From an uncultured Clostridia bacterium (GTDB lineage Bacteria > Bacillota > Clostridia > Christensenellales > UBA1242), in NCBI GenBank assembly GCA_944372335.1, contig CALVYQ010000011.1, positions 1-39,607 of the forward strand: a stretch of DNA of 39,607 nucleotides, read 5' to 3'. The notes under the pieces were generated by a model. That model was not told the DNA's origin. It saw only the letters and a program-made list of their open reading frames with translations, and made no database searches. A program made the position numbers and the translations under genes. Numbering within the stretch: the stretch's first letter is position 1; the number at the start of each line of letters is the position of its first letter. This document shows positions 7,942-15,386 of this stretch, one piece after another.

Positions 7942-9015
7942 TTAACTTAACATATATGTTTTAGCTGGCATTCTTTTTATTATCCCACGAATTTCCAAAG
8001 TTGTCAAACAACTATTTAAAATATTTGTTGGCAGTTTTGATTTTTTTGAAAGTTCATCAAAATCTTGCTCGCCGTCTTCAAGCAGTTTTAAGATTGTTGC
8101 CTCATCTAAACTAACCTCAACTGCTTTTGCCATATTTTTGACACCTTTTATGTTATACCTTGAAAGTATATCCTCTGGGTCAAGCACACATTCAGCCTGT
8201 GCTGAGCGAATAAGCGAGTTTGGCAGTTCACTCTTTAAAGAGTTTATGTTTCCCGGCACAGCAAAGACATCTCGCCCATATTCAAGAGCATACTCCTTAG
8301 TGTGTATCGTTCCACTCTTCTTGCCCGCTTCCGTTATAAGTGTGCCAAGAGATAGCCCGGCAATAATACGATTTCTTAGCGGAAAGGTGTATTTTGTCGG
8401 TTTAGCAAATGGCGGATATTCACTTATCAATAATCCCTTTTCAATAATTTCGCTTGCAAGATTGGCGTTGGCTTCAGGATAAATATGATTTAGTCCGCCT
8501 CCAAGAACGGCAATAGTCTTACCATTTACCTCTAACGTCTTTCTGTGAGAGATAGCATCAACCCCATACGCAAGCCCGCTCACAACAGTAAGCCCAGCAC
8601 TAGCAAGAGCACCCGCAAATTTTTCTGTCACAAATTTACCATAATTTGATGGCATACGTGTGCCGACAATAGAGATTGCGTCTGTGTTTAAAAGCGAAAT
8701 ATCACCCATGCAATATAAAAGCAATGGTGCGTCATCTAGGTATCTAAGTTTCTCTGGATATTCCGCCTCCTCAATAGTTACAACTTTTATATTGTCATTT
8801 TCAAGATTTGATAGGTATGCTTTAAAGAGCCTGTCATTACATTTTTTTACAAGATTAGCAAACTCATTTGTTGATAATAGATTGACAATCTCCTTATTAT
8901 CGACAACTTCTCTAATCTCTTTAATTTCTTCTCGCTCTACTATATCCATAATCTTCTCTAACTTTTTATTAGATATTTCGACTAAGGATAGAAAGATTAA
9001 TATATTTTTGTTCAT
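7942..9015 (-). CDS. dprA: DNA-processing protein DprA
   Basis: A 357-residue DprA/Smf protein, which loads RecA onto incoming single-stranded DNA during natural transformation and is widespread even in species not known to be competent. The central Rossmann-like domain carries SIVGTRMPSNYG, VVSGLAYGVDAISH, TIAVLGGG and EYPPFAKPTKYTFPLRNRII, then ITEAGKKSGTIHT and FAVPGNINS. The last 65 residues form a winged-helix domain of the kind found at the end of many DprA proteins. The ATG at 9015 has AAGGA upstream. It follows comM on the same strand, and the two competence-associated genes are commonly neighbours. It has its own predicted promoter in the 60-base gap. Confidence 0.95.
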   Translation of the reverse strand: MNKNILIFLSLVEISNKKLEKIMDIVEREEIKEIREVVDNKEIVNLLSTNEFANLVKKCNDRLFKAYLSNLENDNIKVVTIEEAEYPEKLRYLDDAPLLLYCMGDISLLNTDAISIVGTRMPSNYGKFVTEKFAGALASAGLTVVSGLAYGVDAISHRKTLEVNGKTIAVLGGGLNHIYPEANANLASEIIEKGLLISEYPPFAKPTKYTFPLRNRIIAGLSLGTLITEAGKKSGTIHTKEYALEYGRDVFAVPGNINSLKSELPNSLIRSAQAECVLDPEDILSRYNIKGVKNMAKAVEVSLDEATILKLLEDGEQDFDELSKKSKLPTNILNSCLTTLEIRGIIKRMPAKTYMLS

Positions 9016-9027
9016 AGCTTCCTTTTA

Positions 9028-9057
9028 AAGATAACGATTATCACACTGTCTTGTCAA
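9028..9057 (-). promoter_or_regulatory. Predicted promoter of dprA-topA operon
   Basis: The minus strand shows a perfect TTGACA (9057-9052), an 18-base spacer and TATCTT (9033-9028, 4 of 6 positions). The start codon of dprA is 13 bases further on. The spacer includes a small inverted repeat, GATAA/TTATC, that overlaps the -10 region and could bind a regulator. The weak -10 box limits confidence. Confidence 0.45.
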
Positions 9058-9075
9058 GCAATTTTCAAAATTTAT

Positions 9076-10617
9076 TTACACACTAAAATACTTCCTATCA
9101 AGTCCACGATAGGAAATTGCCTCTGCTATATGAGCTGGAAGAATATTCTCTTCACCCGCTAAATCGGCAATCGTTCTTGCCACTTTAAGTATTCTGTCGT
9201 GTGCACGGGCACTTAATTTTAGATTGGTAAAAGCGTAAGACATAAGGTTCTGACACTCTGGTGAAAGTTTACAAAATTGCTTTGTTTGAGGCACGCTCAT
9301 CTTGGCATTGCAAAAGACCTTACTACCCTTAAAACGCTCTAACTGAATCTCTCTTGCCTTATCCACTCTTTCTTTAATTTTACTTGTTGGTTCTTCTTTG
9401 TTTTCGTCATTAAGCTCTTTATATGTTATATTATCCACTTCTACGTGTATGTCGATTCTGTCCATAATTGGGCCTGAGAGTTTAGATAGATATCTATGTA
9501 TCTGTGTTGGAGAGCAAGTACATTCTCTATCCTTTGAGCCATAATTCCCACACGGACAAGGATTCATGGAAGCAATGAGAGTGAAAGATGCAGGATAGGT
9601 TATCGTCTGTTGAGCACGTGCCACTGTTATATATCCATCTTCAAGTGGCTGTCTAAGCGTTTCGATTAGATGTCTTGAATATTCTGGAAATTCGTCTAGG
9701 AATAAGACGCCGTTATGAGCCAAACTTATCTCTCCGGGCTTACTGTGTGTTCCGCCTCCTGTCAAACTAATAGCGGTTGCTGTGTGATGTGGGCTTCTGA
9801 AAGGACGCTCTGTGATTATGCCTTGATTTAAGTCTAATTCACCTGCGATGGAATGTATCTTTGTCACCTCCAATGCCTCTTCAAAGGTGAGATTTGGCAA
9901 GATTCCTGAAAAGCATTTGGCAAGCATACTCTTACCGCTTCCCGGAGGGCCAATCATAAGCACGTTATGTCCGCCAGCTGCCGCAATTTCAAGAGCACGC
10001 TTTGCCATTTTCTGACCTTTAACATTCTCAAAATCAAGTTTATTTACGCTTGACAGGGCAATTTCCTCAAAACTCATAGTTTTAACCTTAAATTGCTCTT
10101 TCTCCACTTCATTATTTAAATACGCCACAACCTCCCTTAAATTTTCAAAGGCATAGCAGTTGATGTTTGAGATAAAACTTGCTTCTTTGGCATTTTCTTT
10201 TGGTATGATAAAATCTTGATAGCCCTGAGAACGAGCTGATATTAGCATAGGAAGAACACCTCTAATCTTTTTAATTCTTCCATCAAGAGAGAGTTCTCCT
10301 AAAAATATGTATTTTTTATAATCTCTGTTGTTTATCTGTTCGGAAGCGGAGAGTATGCCAATAGCTATTCCTAAATCATATACCGGCCCCTCTTTCTTTA
10401 AATCAGCTGGTGCTAAATTGACTGTATAATGCTTTAAAGGATACTCAAACCCACTATTTCTTATAGCAGACTTAACCCTCTCTTTCGCCTCTTTTACCGC
10501 TGTATCGCCAAGCCCTACAAGGTCAAAATGTGGAAGTCCGCCAACAATATCTGTCTCTATCTCCACTAAAAATCCATCAATACCCGTCAAGCCGTAACTC
10601 AAAAGTTTAGATAACAT
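9076..10617 (-). CDS. comM: ComM/YifB family AAA+ ATPase (Mg-chelatase-like)
   Basis: A 513-residue protein with the ComM layout: an N-terminal Lon-like/ChlI domain (VEIETDIVGGLPHFDLVG), a central Mg-chelatase AAA+ domain, and a C-terminal Mg-chelatase domain. Walker A is GPPGSGKS (223-230) and Walker B is LFLDEF (305-310). A four-cysteine zinc site is visible in MNPCPCGNYGSKDRECTC. In Gram-negative bacteria ComM is a helicase that drives branch migration during transformation; the role in Firmicutes is less certain. The ATG at 10617 has GGAGG at the right distance. It is transcribed from its own promoter, away from the fabG-like gene, and is followed by dprA. Confidence 0.93.
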   Translation of the reverse strand: MLSKLLSYGLTGIDGFLVEIETDIVGGLPHFDLVGLGDTAVKEAKERVKSAIRNSGFEYPLKHYTVNLAPADLKKEGPVYDLGIAIGILSASEQINNRDYKKYIFLGELSLDGRIKKIRGVLPMLISARSQGYQDFIIPKENAKEASFISNINCYAFENLREVVAYLNNEVEKEQFKVKTMSFEEIALSSVNKLDFENVKGQKMAKRALEIAAAGGHNVLMIGPPGSGKSMLAKCFSGILPNLTFEEALEVTKIHSIAGELDLNQGIITERPFRSPHHTATAISLTGGGTHSKPGEISLAHNGVLFLDEFPEYSRHLIETLRQPLEDGYITVARAQQTITYPASFTLIASMNPCPCGNYGSKDRECTCSPTQIHRYLSKLSGPIMDRIDIHVEVDNITYKELNDENKEEPTSKIKERVDKAREIQLERFKGSKVFCNAKMSVPQTKQFCKLSPECQNLMSYAFTNLKLSARAHDRILKVARTIADLAGEENILPAHIAEAISYRGLDRKYFSV

Positions 10618-10659
10618 ATCTTCCTCCGTGCAACTTTGAAATTTATCATAACATTCTTC

Positions 10660-10688
10660 ATTATAGCACCTTTTATCTTTTCGACCAA
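10660..10688 (-). promoter_or_regulatory. Predicted extended -10 promoter of comM
   Basis: On the minus strand TATAAT (10665-10660) is preceded by TGC, giving an extended -10 box, with TTGGTC 17 bases upstream (10688-10683). The -35 matches only three positions, which extended -10 promoters tolerate. It lies in the 241-base divergent gap before the reductase gene. The gap also holds two copies of AAATATTT, one within the 10-bp palindrome CAAATATTTG at 10700-10709, a possible operator. Confidence 0.6.
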
Positions 10689-10798
10689 ATATTTTTGAAC
10701 AAATATTTGAAGATTTGAAACTTGATTAAACAAATTACAACTTTATTCGATTTTAAAAAATATTTTATAAGAATTTTAACAATATTTGTCGAAACACT

Positions 10799-10826
10799 TT
10801 GAAATTATTTTAAAGCGTGCTATCAT
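10799..10826 (+). promoter_or_regulatory. Predicted promoter of the FabG-like gene
   Basis: TTGAAA (10799-10804), a 16-base spacer and TATCAT (10821-10826) precede the gene. GAGG lies 9 bases before the ATG at 10859. This would place the transcript start near 10833, downstream of the GTG at 10817, which supports ATG 10859 as the start codon. Confidence 0.5.
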
Positions 10827-10858
10827 ATATATGTTCGCTAAAAAAAGAGGTAAAAAAA

Positions 10859-11590
10859 ATGAAAAAAACAGTGATAATTACAGGAGCATCTGGCGGTATA
10901 GGAGAAGCCATAGCAGAAAAATTCGCCAAACTTGGCTATAATCTTGCCCTTTGCTCTAACAAAAACAACGTAGAATATGACGATGATTTAAAAACTAAAT
11001 ATAAAATTGAGATTAAAAATTACAAGATAGATATCAGAGATTTTAATCAAGTTGAGAGTGTTTTTAACAAAATTTTCAGTGACTTTGATGCCGTTTCTGT
11101 CCTTGTTGCAAACGCTGGTATAAGTGAAAAGAGAAAACTTGTTATAGACGTCACCAACGATGAAATAAATGATTTAATTGACACAAATCTCAAAGGCAAC
11201 ATTGTTTGCTCACGTGAATTCGTTAAGCACGCTATGGATAAAGGCGGAAAAATCATCTTAATTGGTTCATTTGTGGCAAATTATGGTTGTGCTTGTGAAA
11301 GTGTCTATAGTGCAAGCAAAGCTGGACTTTTTGGCTTCTGTAAATCTCTTGCAAACGAACTTGGTAATTTTGATATAACTGTAAACATGGTAAATCCAGG
11401 CTTTATCGACACCAAAATGAACAACAATCTTTCTAGTGCTGAAAAGGAAGATATTGAAAGTATGACCCCACTAGAACGACTTGGAGAGCCAGTTGATGTA
11501 GCGGAAGCAGTAGCCTTCCTTGCAGAAGATAGTGGTTCTTTCATAACCGGGCAAACTATCAATGTCGATGGAGGTTATATACCTTTATAA
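10859..11590 (+). CDS. fabG: SDR-family reductase, FabG-like (3-oxoacyl-ACP reductase)
   Basis: A 243-residue classical short-chain dehydrogenase/reductase. The NADP(H) loop is TGASGGIG (8-15), NAG is at 85-87, and the catalytic Ser-Tyr-Lys set is Ser137, Tyr150 and Lys154 (YSASK). The NPGFIDT segment and the C-terminal [13 protein letters not shown] are typical of FabG. An upstream GTG (10817) would add 14 residues without homology, while ATG 10859 has a GAGG site, so the shorter form is preferred. The gene stands alone, not in a fatty acid synthesis cluster, so the substrate may be something other than 3-oxoacyl-ACP. It is divergent from comM. Confidence 0.85.
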   Translation: MKKTVIITGASGGIGEAIAEKFAKLGYNLALCSNKNNVEYDDDLKTKYKIEIKNYKIDIRDFNQVESVFNKIFSDFDAVSVLVANAGISEKRKLVIDVTNDEINDLIDTNLKGNIVCSREFVKHAMDKGGKIILIGSFVANYGCACESVYSASKAGLFGFCKSLANELGNFDITVNMVNPGFIDTKMNNNLSSAEKEDIESMTPLERLGEPVDVAEAVAFLAEDSGSFITGQTINVDGGYIPL

Positions 11591-11626
11591 TTAAACTAAG
11601 ATTGTGTATTGTTTATAGTTTTGATG

Positions 11627-11657
11627 GCATACTACACCATATATTGTGGTGTTATGC
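11627..11657. repeat. Imperfect inverted repeat downstream of the reductase gene
   Basis: GCATA and ACACCA pair with TGGTGT and TATGC around a short AT-rich loop, with a one-base bulge. It lies 37 bases after the fabG stop. A run of six T begins about 15 bases later (11672-11677), so it could be a weak terminator for the reductase gene, but the T-run does not directly follow the stem. The alternative is a protein binding site upstream of the Rho-like gene. Confidence 0.4.
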
Positions 11658-11717
11658 TATGATATAAATTGTTTTTTAAGATTTTGTAAAAAGTTAGTCG
11701 AAATTTGTTAATTTTAA

Positions 11718-11746
11718 TTGCCTAAACTAATTTAATGTGATATAAT
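11718..11746 (+). promoter_or_regulatory. Strong promoter of the Rho-like gene
   Basis: TTGCCT (11718-11723), a 17-base spacer and a perfect TATAAT (11741-11746), with TGA just before it as an extended -10. The gene's ATG is at 11777 behind AAGGAG. This suggests that the gene is well expressed in vegetative cells on its own transcript. Confidence 0.75.
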
Positions 11747-11776
11747 TATTTTGTTTATTAAAAAGGAGAAAATAAT

Positions 11777-12943
11777 ATGAGTAAACAACAGATAACTTAT
11801 GATGGATTGACATCAGCTCAGCAAAAGAGTCTTAACCTTATTCAATCTGTCGGTATATATGAACTAAGAGCACTTGCAAGAGTTTTTGGAGAGCCATCAC
11901 CTACCACTCTTAGAAGAAATGAGCAAATAAAGTATATTATGGACGTTATCATTTCTGGAAAAGACTTGAAGCCTATTCCTCTTCGTCAAGGTCGTCCATA
12001 TAAAGAGCTTTCAAATATCGAACCTATCCTTGAAGAACTTTCTGAAATCACAGGAAAAGATTATACTCTAAAGAAAAATCAGGAAAAAACAGCAAGAACC
12101 TATGGCAAAGTGTTCACTTTTAAACAAGTTGAGCAAAAGACGGTTGAGCAAAAACTCTTTCCTATCAAGGTTAAAGGCGTTGTTTTAACAAATCCAGATA
12201 AATCACTTTATCTTTTAAATGATAACAACCTCCCTGTGCTTGTTAAAAACTTCGACAAAGTAAATGAGTTTGACTACATAGCAGGCAGTGCTGTAATTAT
12301 GAATGAAAGCCACGAATACATACTTGACAACATCGAAACGATAAATTTTGTAGATTATAAAGATTACGCTCCAAAAAGCGTTGAGTTTACTCCTACCTTA
12401 CCATCATCTAGTGTAAAAGTAGGAAAAACAGAGATTAAACTTGGAAGTAGATATGTTTTAAATCAACCAAAACTCACCGAGCCTAATCTTAAAACTTTGC
12501 TTTCAGTTTTAAAGAAAAATCGTATAGTCACAATCGCTCTTGCAAGCAATGTTTTATATGAAGATAGCATAGCACTTTCAAATATGGGCTTTGATAACAT
12601 CTTTCTATTAAAATATGATGACGAGCCAAAAACTTATGATGACAAGATGAATATGTTTATTGCAAATATAAAGAGACTTCAACAAGTTGGCACTAATATG
12701 GCTATTTTTGTGCAAGATATCGTGACAATTGCTCACACATTAGATGCAAATTACAAAAATTCACCTAAAACTTACTTTAATCACACCGAGGAAACTGCAA
12801 GCACAATCAAAGAAATTGTCATGCTGGCAAAATGCAATGTAGAAAACACTTCCACCCTGTTTATCACTAACGAGGAAAGTGACAACTTAGATGCTCTTTA
12901 TTCTACTTGCATAAACAAAGTTTCAAACAAAATTCAACTTTAA
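11777..12943 (+). CDS. Rho-like protein lacking the ATP-binding loop (predicted pseudo-ATPase)
   Basis: A 388-residue protein that follows transcription terminator Rho almost from end to end. Residues 15-60 fit the Rho N-terminal helical domain (SVGIYELRALARVFG). Residues 128-190 fit the RNA-binding OB domain, and 201-216 match the conserved FENLTPL region. From 223, GSRYVLNQPKLTEPN stands where Rho has GQRGLIVAPPKAGKT, so the frame is kept but GKT is lost. KYDDEPKTYDD and RLQQVGTNMAIFVQDIVTIA then align with FDEP...RH and RLVEHGKDVVILLDSITRLA. The Q-loop residues (LTGGVD) are replaced, and the protein ends where Rho reads NMELHL, before the R-loop and arginine finger. ATP hydrolysis is therefore unlikely. 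It could bind RNA or modulate Rho; that is inference. Strong promoter upstream and terminator downstream make it a single-gene unit. Confidence 0.75.
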   Translation: MSKQQITYDGLTSAQQKSLNLIQSVGIYELRALARVFGEPSPTTLRRNEQIKYIMDVIISGKDLKPIPLRQGRPYKELSNIEPILEELSEITGKDYTLKKNQEKTARTYGKVFTFKQVEQKTVEQKLFPIKVKGVVLTNPDKSLYLLNDNNLPVLVKNFDKVNEFDYIAGSAVIMNESHEYILDNIETINFVDYKDYAPKSVEFTPTLPSSSVKVGKTEIKLGSRYVLNQPKLTEPNLKTLLSVLKKNRIVTIALASNVLYEDSIALSNMGFDNIFLLKYDDEPKTYDDKMNMFIANIKRLQQVGTNMAIFVQDIVTIAHTLDANYKNSPKTYFNHTEETASTIKEIVMLAKCNVENTSTLFITNEESDNLDALYSTCINKVSNKIQL

Positions 12944-12962
12944 TAGTATATTTAAAATTTAG

Positions 12963-12986
12963 CACACCCTACACCGGTGTGTTTTA
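12963..12986 (+). terminator. Intrinsic terminator of the Rho-like gene
   Basis: CACACC (12963-12968) pairs with GGTGTG (12976-12981) around a 7-base loop, followed by TTTTATT. It starts 20 bases after the stop codon and separates this gene from lgt. Confidence 0.75.
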
Positions 12987-12999
12987 TTATGTAATTTAT

Positions 13000-13028
13000 T
13001 TGACATACTTTGTTTTTTTTCATATAAT
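13000..13028 (+). promoter_or_regulatory. Consensus promoter of lgt
   Basis: A perfect TTGACA (13000-13005), a 17-base spacer and a perfect TATAAT (13023-13028) lie 17 bases before the lgt ATG, with AAGG just ahead of the start. This is the strongest vegetative promoter match in the window and probably drives lgt, the membrane protein and the DivIVA-type gene. Confidence 0.85.
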
Positions 13029-13045
13029 TACTCAAGGTAGATTTT

Positions 13046-13879
13046 ATGGATAAAGGATTTTTATTATTTGGTATTCCAATCAATTATTACGGGCTTATAA
13101 GTGCCCTTGGCTATCTTATTGGCGTTATAGTATCCTGTCTTTATGCTAAAAAGAGAGGCTTTAAGGTTGATGATATCATAACGCTTGCCTGTTTTGTTAT
13201 TCCGCTTGCCATAATTGGTGCAAGAATTTACTATGTTCTCTTCTCGCTTGATGAATTTACAAACTTTTGGGATTTCTTTAAAATTTGGGAAGGCGGACTT
13301 GGCTTTTATGGAGGATTAATCGGAGGAGCACTTGGCGTTGTTCTATACTGTGTTGTTTTTAAAAAGAATTTTTTGAAACTTGCTGATGTTGTCGTTGCTG
13401 GGCTTGTGATTGGGCAAGGAATAGGAAGATGGGGAAACTTTGTCAATCAAGAGGCATTTGGCTATTACATCGATAATCCAAGTATGCAATGGTTTCCGTT
13501 TGGAGTGTATATCGAACACTGCCATCAAGCTGGCTGTACCTGCCCGGGATACGGTTGGCACTTAGCCACTTTCTTCTATGAATTTATGAACAACACCATC
13601 ATATTTATCGTTTTAAGCATTCTTTTATTTAAGGTGAAATTTAAAAATAACGGCATAATCGCCGCCTGCTATCTCATAATGTATGGCTTTTGTCGTTTTA
13701 TTGTTGAAGGACTCAGAACTGACAGTCTATACCTCGGCTCATTCAGAATATCACAACTTGTCAGCATTGTTTTAATATTATGTGGCATCGCCTACATCGT
13801 CTTTTGTGCTATAAAAAACAAACGAAAGAAAACACCTGATGAAATTATTATGAATGTCCTAAAAAATGATTTAAAATAG
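13046..13879 (+). CDS. lgt: Prolipoprotein diacylglyceryl transferase
   Basis: A 277-residue integral membrane enzyme that moves diacylglycerol from phosphatidylglycerol to the lipobox cysteine of prelipoproteins. About seven hydrophobic segments are visible. The family signature reads GRWGNFVNQEAFG (127-139), preceded by the conserved GARIYYV and EGGLGFYGG stretches; the catalytic-type Arg and Asn are present. The late segment YGFCRFIVEGLRTD is also conserved. The start ATG 13046 has AAGG upstream and a consensus promoter. Substrates include the NMT1-type lipoprotein encoded at 19513. It heads a run of three plus-strand genes. Confidence 0.96.
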   Translation: MDKGFLLFGIPINYYGLISALGYLIGVIVSCLYAKKRGFKVDDIITLACFVIPLAIIGARIYYVLFSLDEFTNFWDFFKIWEGGLGFYGGLIGGALGVVLYCVVFKKNFLKLADVVVAGLVIGQGIGRWGNFVNQEAFGYYIDNPSMQWFPFGVYIEHCHQAGCTCPGYGWHLATFFYEFMNNTIIFIVLSILLFKVKFKNNGIIAACYLIMYGFCRFIVEGLRTDSLYLGSFRISQLVSIVLILCGIAYIVFCAIKNKRKKTPDEIIMNVLKNDLK

Positions 13880-13921
13880 GATAAATGAATAGTTGTCCCT
13901 TTTTTGAGGGATAATTTTAGT

Positions 13922-14428
13922 ATGCGAGGAAGAATAGGGAATATAAAAAAATCCAAGATTTTGAGCATTGTTCTCTTATTTTTTCTTTTAGTTTTCGTCA
14001 CTTTTATAGTCTTAAATATTATCCTATTTAACGAATATAAAACTCTATGGTTCTATGCGTTCTCCACCCTTACAGGGCTATATGAAATTTTAAAAAGCCG
14101 ATTTTTCAAATTAGATAGTGCGTTTTACTTTGGCATGGCTATCTTTCTAATCGGCATAAGTGGTTTTATTTTTTCTTTCACAAACACCCTTGAATTCTTA
14201 AGCGTCTATCTCCTCTCTGATTTTGCTCTTGCTTCACTTTTATCATTTTTTGTATGCGGGCAAAAATTTCATCTAATAATCTTTTATTCGCTATTTTTCG
14301 TGCTTATTTTTCAACTTTTATATAAATTAAATTTAATAACTTTTGCCATTTCTATTGCAATTTCCCTATCATTTTTGCTATTATTAATAGTGATAACGAC
14401 TGTGAGTTTTTTATGTAGCAGAAAATAA
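13922..14428 (+). CDS. Membrane protein of unknown function
   Basis: A 168-residue, very hydrophobic protein not recognised as a known family. It has a short basic N-terminus (MRGRIGNIKKSK) followed by about five predicted membrane helices (roughly 13-34, 42-60, 67-90, 95-115 and 120-165) joined by short loops, and a basic C-terminal end (CSRK). The ATG at 13922 is preferred over an in-frame TTG at 13904 because GAGGG lies about 11 bases upstream of it and the TTG has no ribosome site. It sits 42 bases after lgt and 13 bases before the DivIVA-type gene, so it may act at the cell envelope or division site; that is inferred from position only. Confidence 0.7.
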   Translation: MRGRIGNIKKSKILSIVLLFFLLVFVTFIVLNIILFNEYKTLWFYAFSTLTGLYEILKSRFFKLDSAFYFGMAIFLIGISGFIFSFTNTLEFLSVYLLSDFALASLLSFFVCGQKFHLIIFYSLFFVLIFQLLYKLNLITFAISIAISLSFLLLLIVITTVSFLCSRK

Positions 14429-14441
14429 AAGGAGCTCCAAA

Positions 14442-15230
14442 ATGAATTTTTCAGAACAATTTAATGGTTACAATAAACAAGAGGTCGATGCTTACATAGA
14501 GCGTTTAAAGGCTAGTTATGAATCTAAGCTAATGGACGAAAAACTTAAAACCTTAGAAAGCGAAAGACGCCTTTTGAATTTTAAAAATCAACATACAGAA
14601 CTCGCCCATAAGGAAAAGAGTATATTGGAAGCCCTTGATGTGCTTGAAAAGGCTAAAAAATTTCAAGAAGAAGGAACACGAAGTTTCTATTCTCTTGTTT
14701 TTGACAAATTAAAACTTTTGGTTCATGAGCTTGATATGCGTTTCCCTAATATGCGTCGTAACACAGAATATAATAACATTTTGCAAGAGCTTTACAGCCT
14801 AATAACCGATTATAAAGAAAAATTCGTTCCTGAAAATTACATTACTAATCCTATAAACTCCTCTAATGACAGTATGCGTCTCCTTTTAAATAAAATGCAA
14901 GAGTATAAAACGCCTAAAAAAGAAGCTCCTAAGGAAGTAAAGGTAAGCACAAATAATGTCTCTGACACCACAAAATATACTAATTTCTATAAAAGAAACA
15001 GCTTTGTTTTTAAGCCTAAAGATAAAGAAGAAAATACGGAAAAAGCGGACGATAGTTTAGAAAGAAAAAGTGTGGAAAATAAAAAGATTTTGCCAGACGA
15101 ATATCCTAAAAGTGAGAGTGGGTTTAGTTTTCAAGAGGCATTGCACCCAAAAGTTGGCTTAGAAGAAATTATGAAGGCATTTGATTTCTATAATGAAGGC
15201 AAGAAAAATAATCAAGGCGGACAAAATTAG
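14442..15230 (+). CDS. DivIVA-domain protein
   Basis: A 262-residue protein whose N-terminus, FNGYNKQEVDAYIERLKASYE, has the DivIVA/GpsB pattern (F..GY...EVD.YI), which senses curved membrane or septa in Gram-positive cells. Residues 24-70 are likely coiled coil. The middle (75-145) is helical, and the last 110 residues are low-complexity and rich in Lys, Glu and Ser, ending in a short conserved-looking helix (LEEIMKAFDFYNEGKK). GGAG lies 7 bases before the ATG. It is translated with the membrane protein upstream. It probably recruits partners to the division site or pole; it is not a canonical DivIVA because the coiled coil is short and the tail is disordered. Confidence 0.75.
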   Translation: MNFSEQFNGYNKQEVDAYIERLKASYESKLMDEKLKTLESERRLLNFKNQHTELAHKEKSILEALDVLEKAKKFQEEGTRSFYSLVFDKLKLLVHELDMRFPNMRRNTEYNNILQELYSLITDYKEKFVPENYITNPINSSNDSMRLLLNKMQEYKTPKKEAPKEVKVSTNNVSDTTKYTNFYKRNSFVFKPKDKEENTEKADDSLERKSVENKKILPDEYPKSESGFSFQEALHPKVGLEEIMKAFDFYNEGKKNNQGGQN

Positions 15231-15329
15231 TTCGCTTTTATTTATATTTAAATATACACATTATCTAATTATCTAAAAATTTGAAATATTAAAATATTTA
15301 AAATTATTTAACAAATTTTTAATAAAAAG

Positions 15330-15358
15330 TTGAAAAATATATGGCATTATAGTAAAAT
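15330..15358 (+). promoter_or_regulatory. Predicted promoter of the ABC transporter gene
   Basis: TTGAAA (15330-15335), a 17-base spacer and TAAAAT (15353-15358) lie 29 bases before the ATG at 15387, which has AGGAG upstream. The rest of the 156-base gap after the DivIVA-type gene is plain AT-rich sequence. Confidence 0.55.
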
Positions 15359-15386
15359 AATAACATAGATTTTATAGGAGAACCCT

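Noticed and set aside
10681-10745. LexA/SOS box upstream of comM
   Set aside because: The sequences CGACC and GAAC do not form the CGAAC-4-GTTCG arrangement; only A/T palindromes remain.
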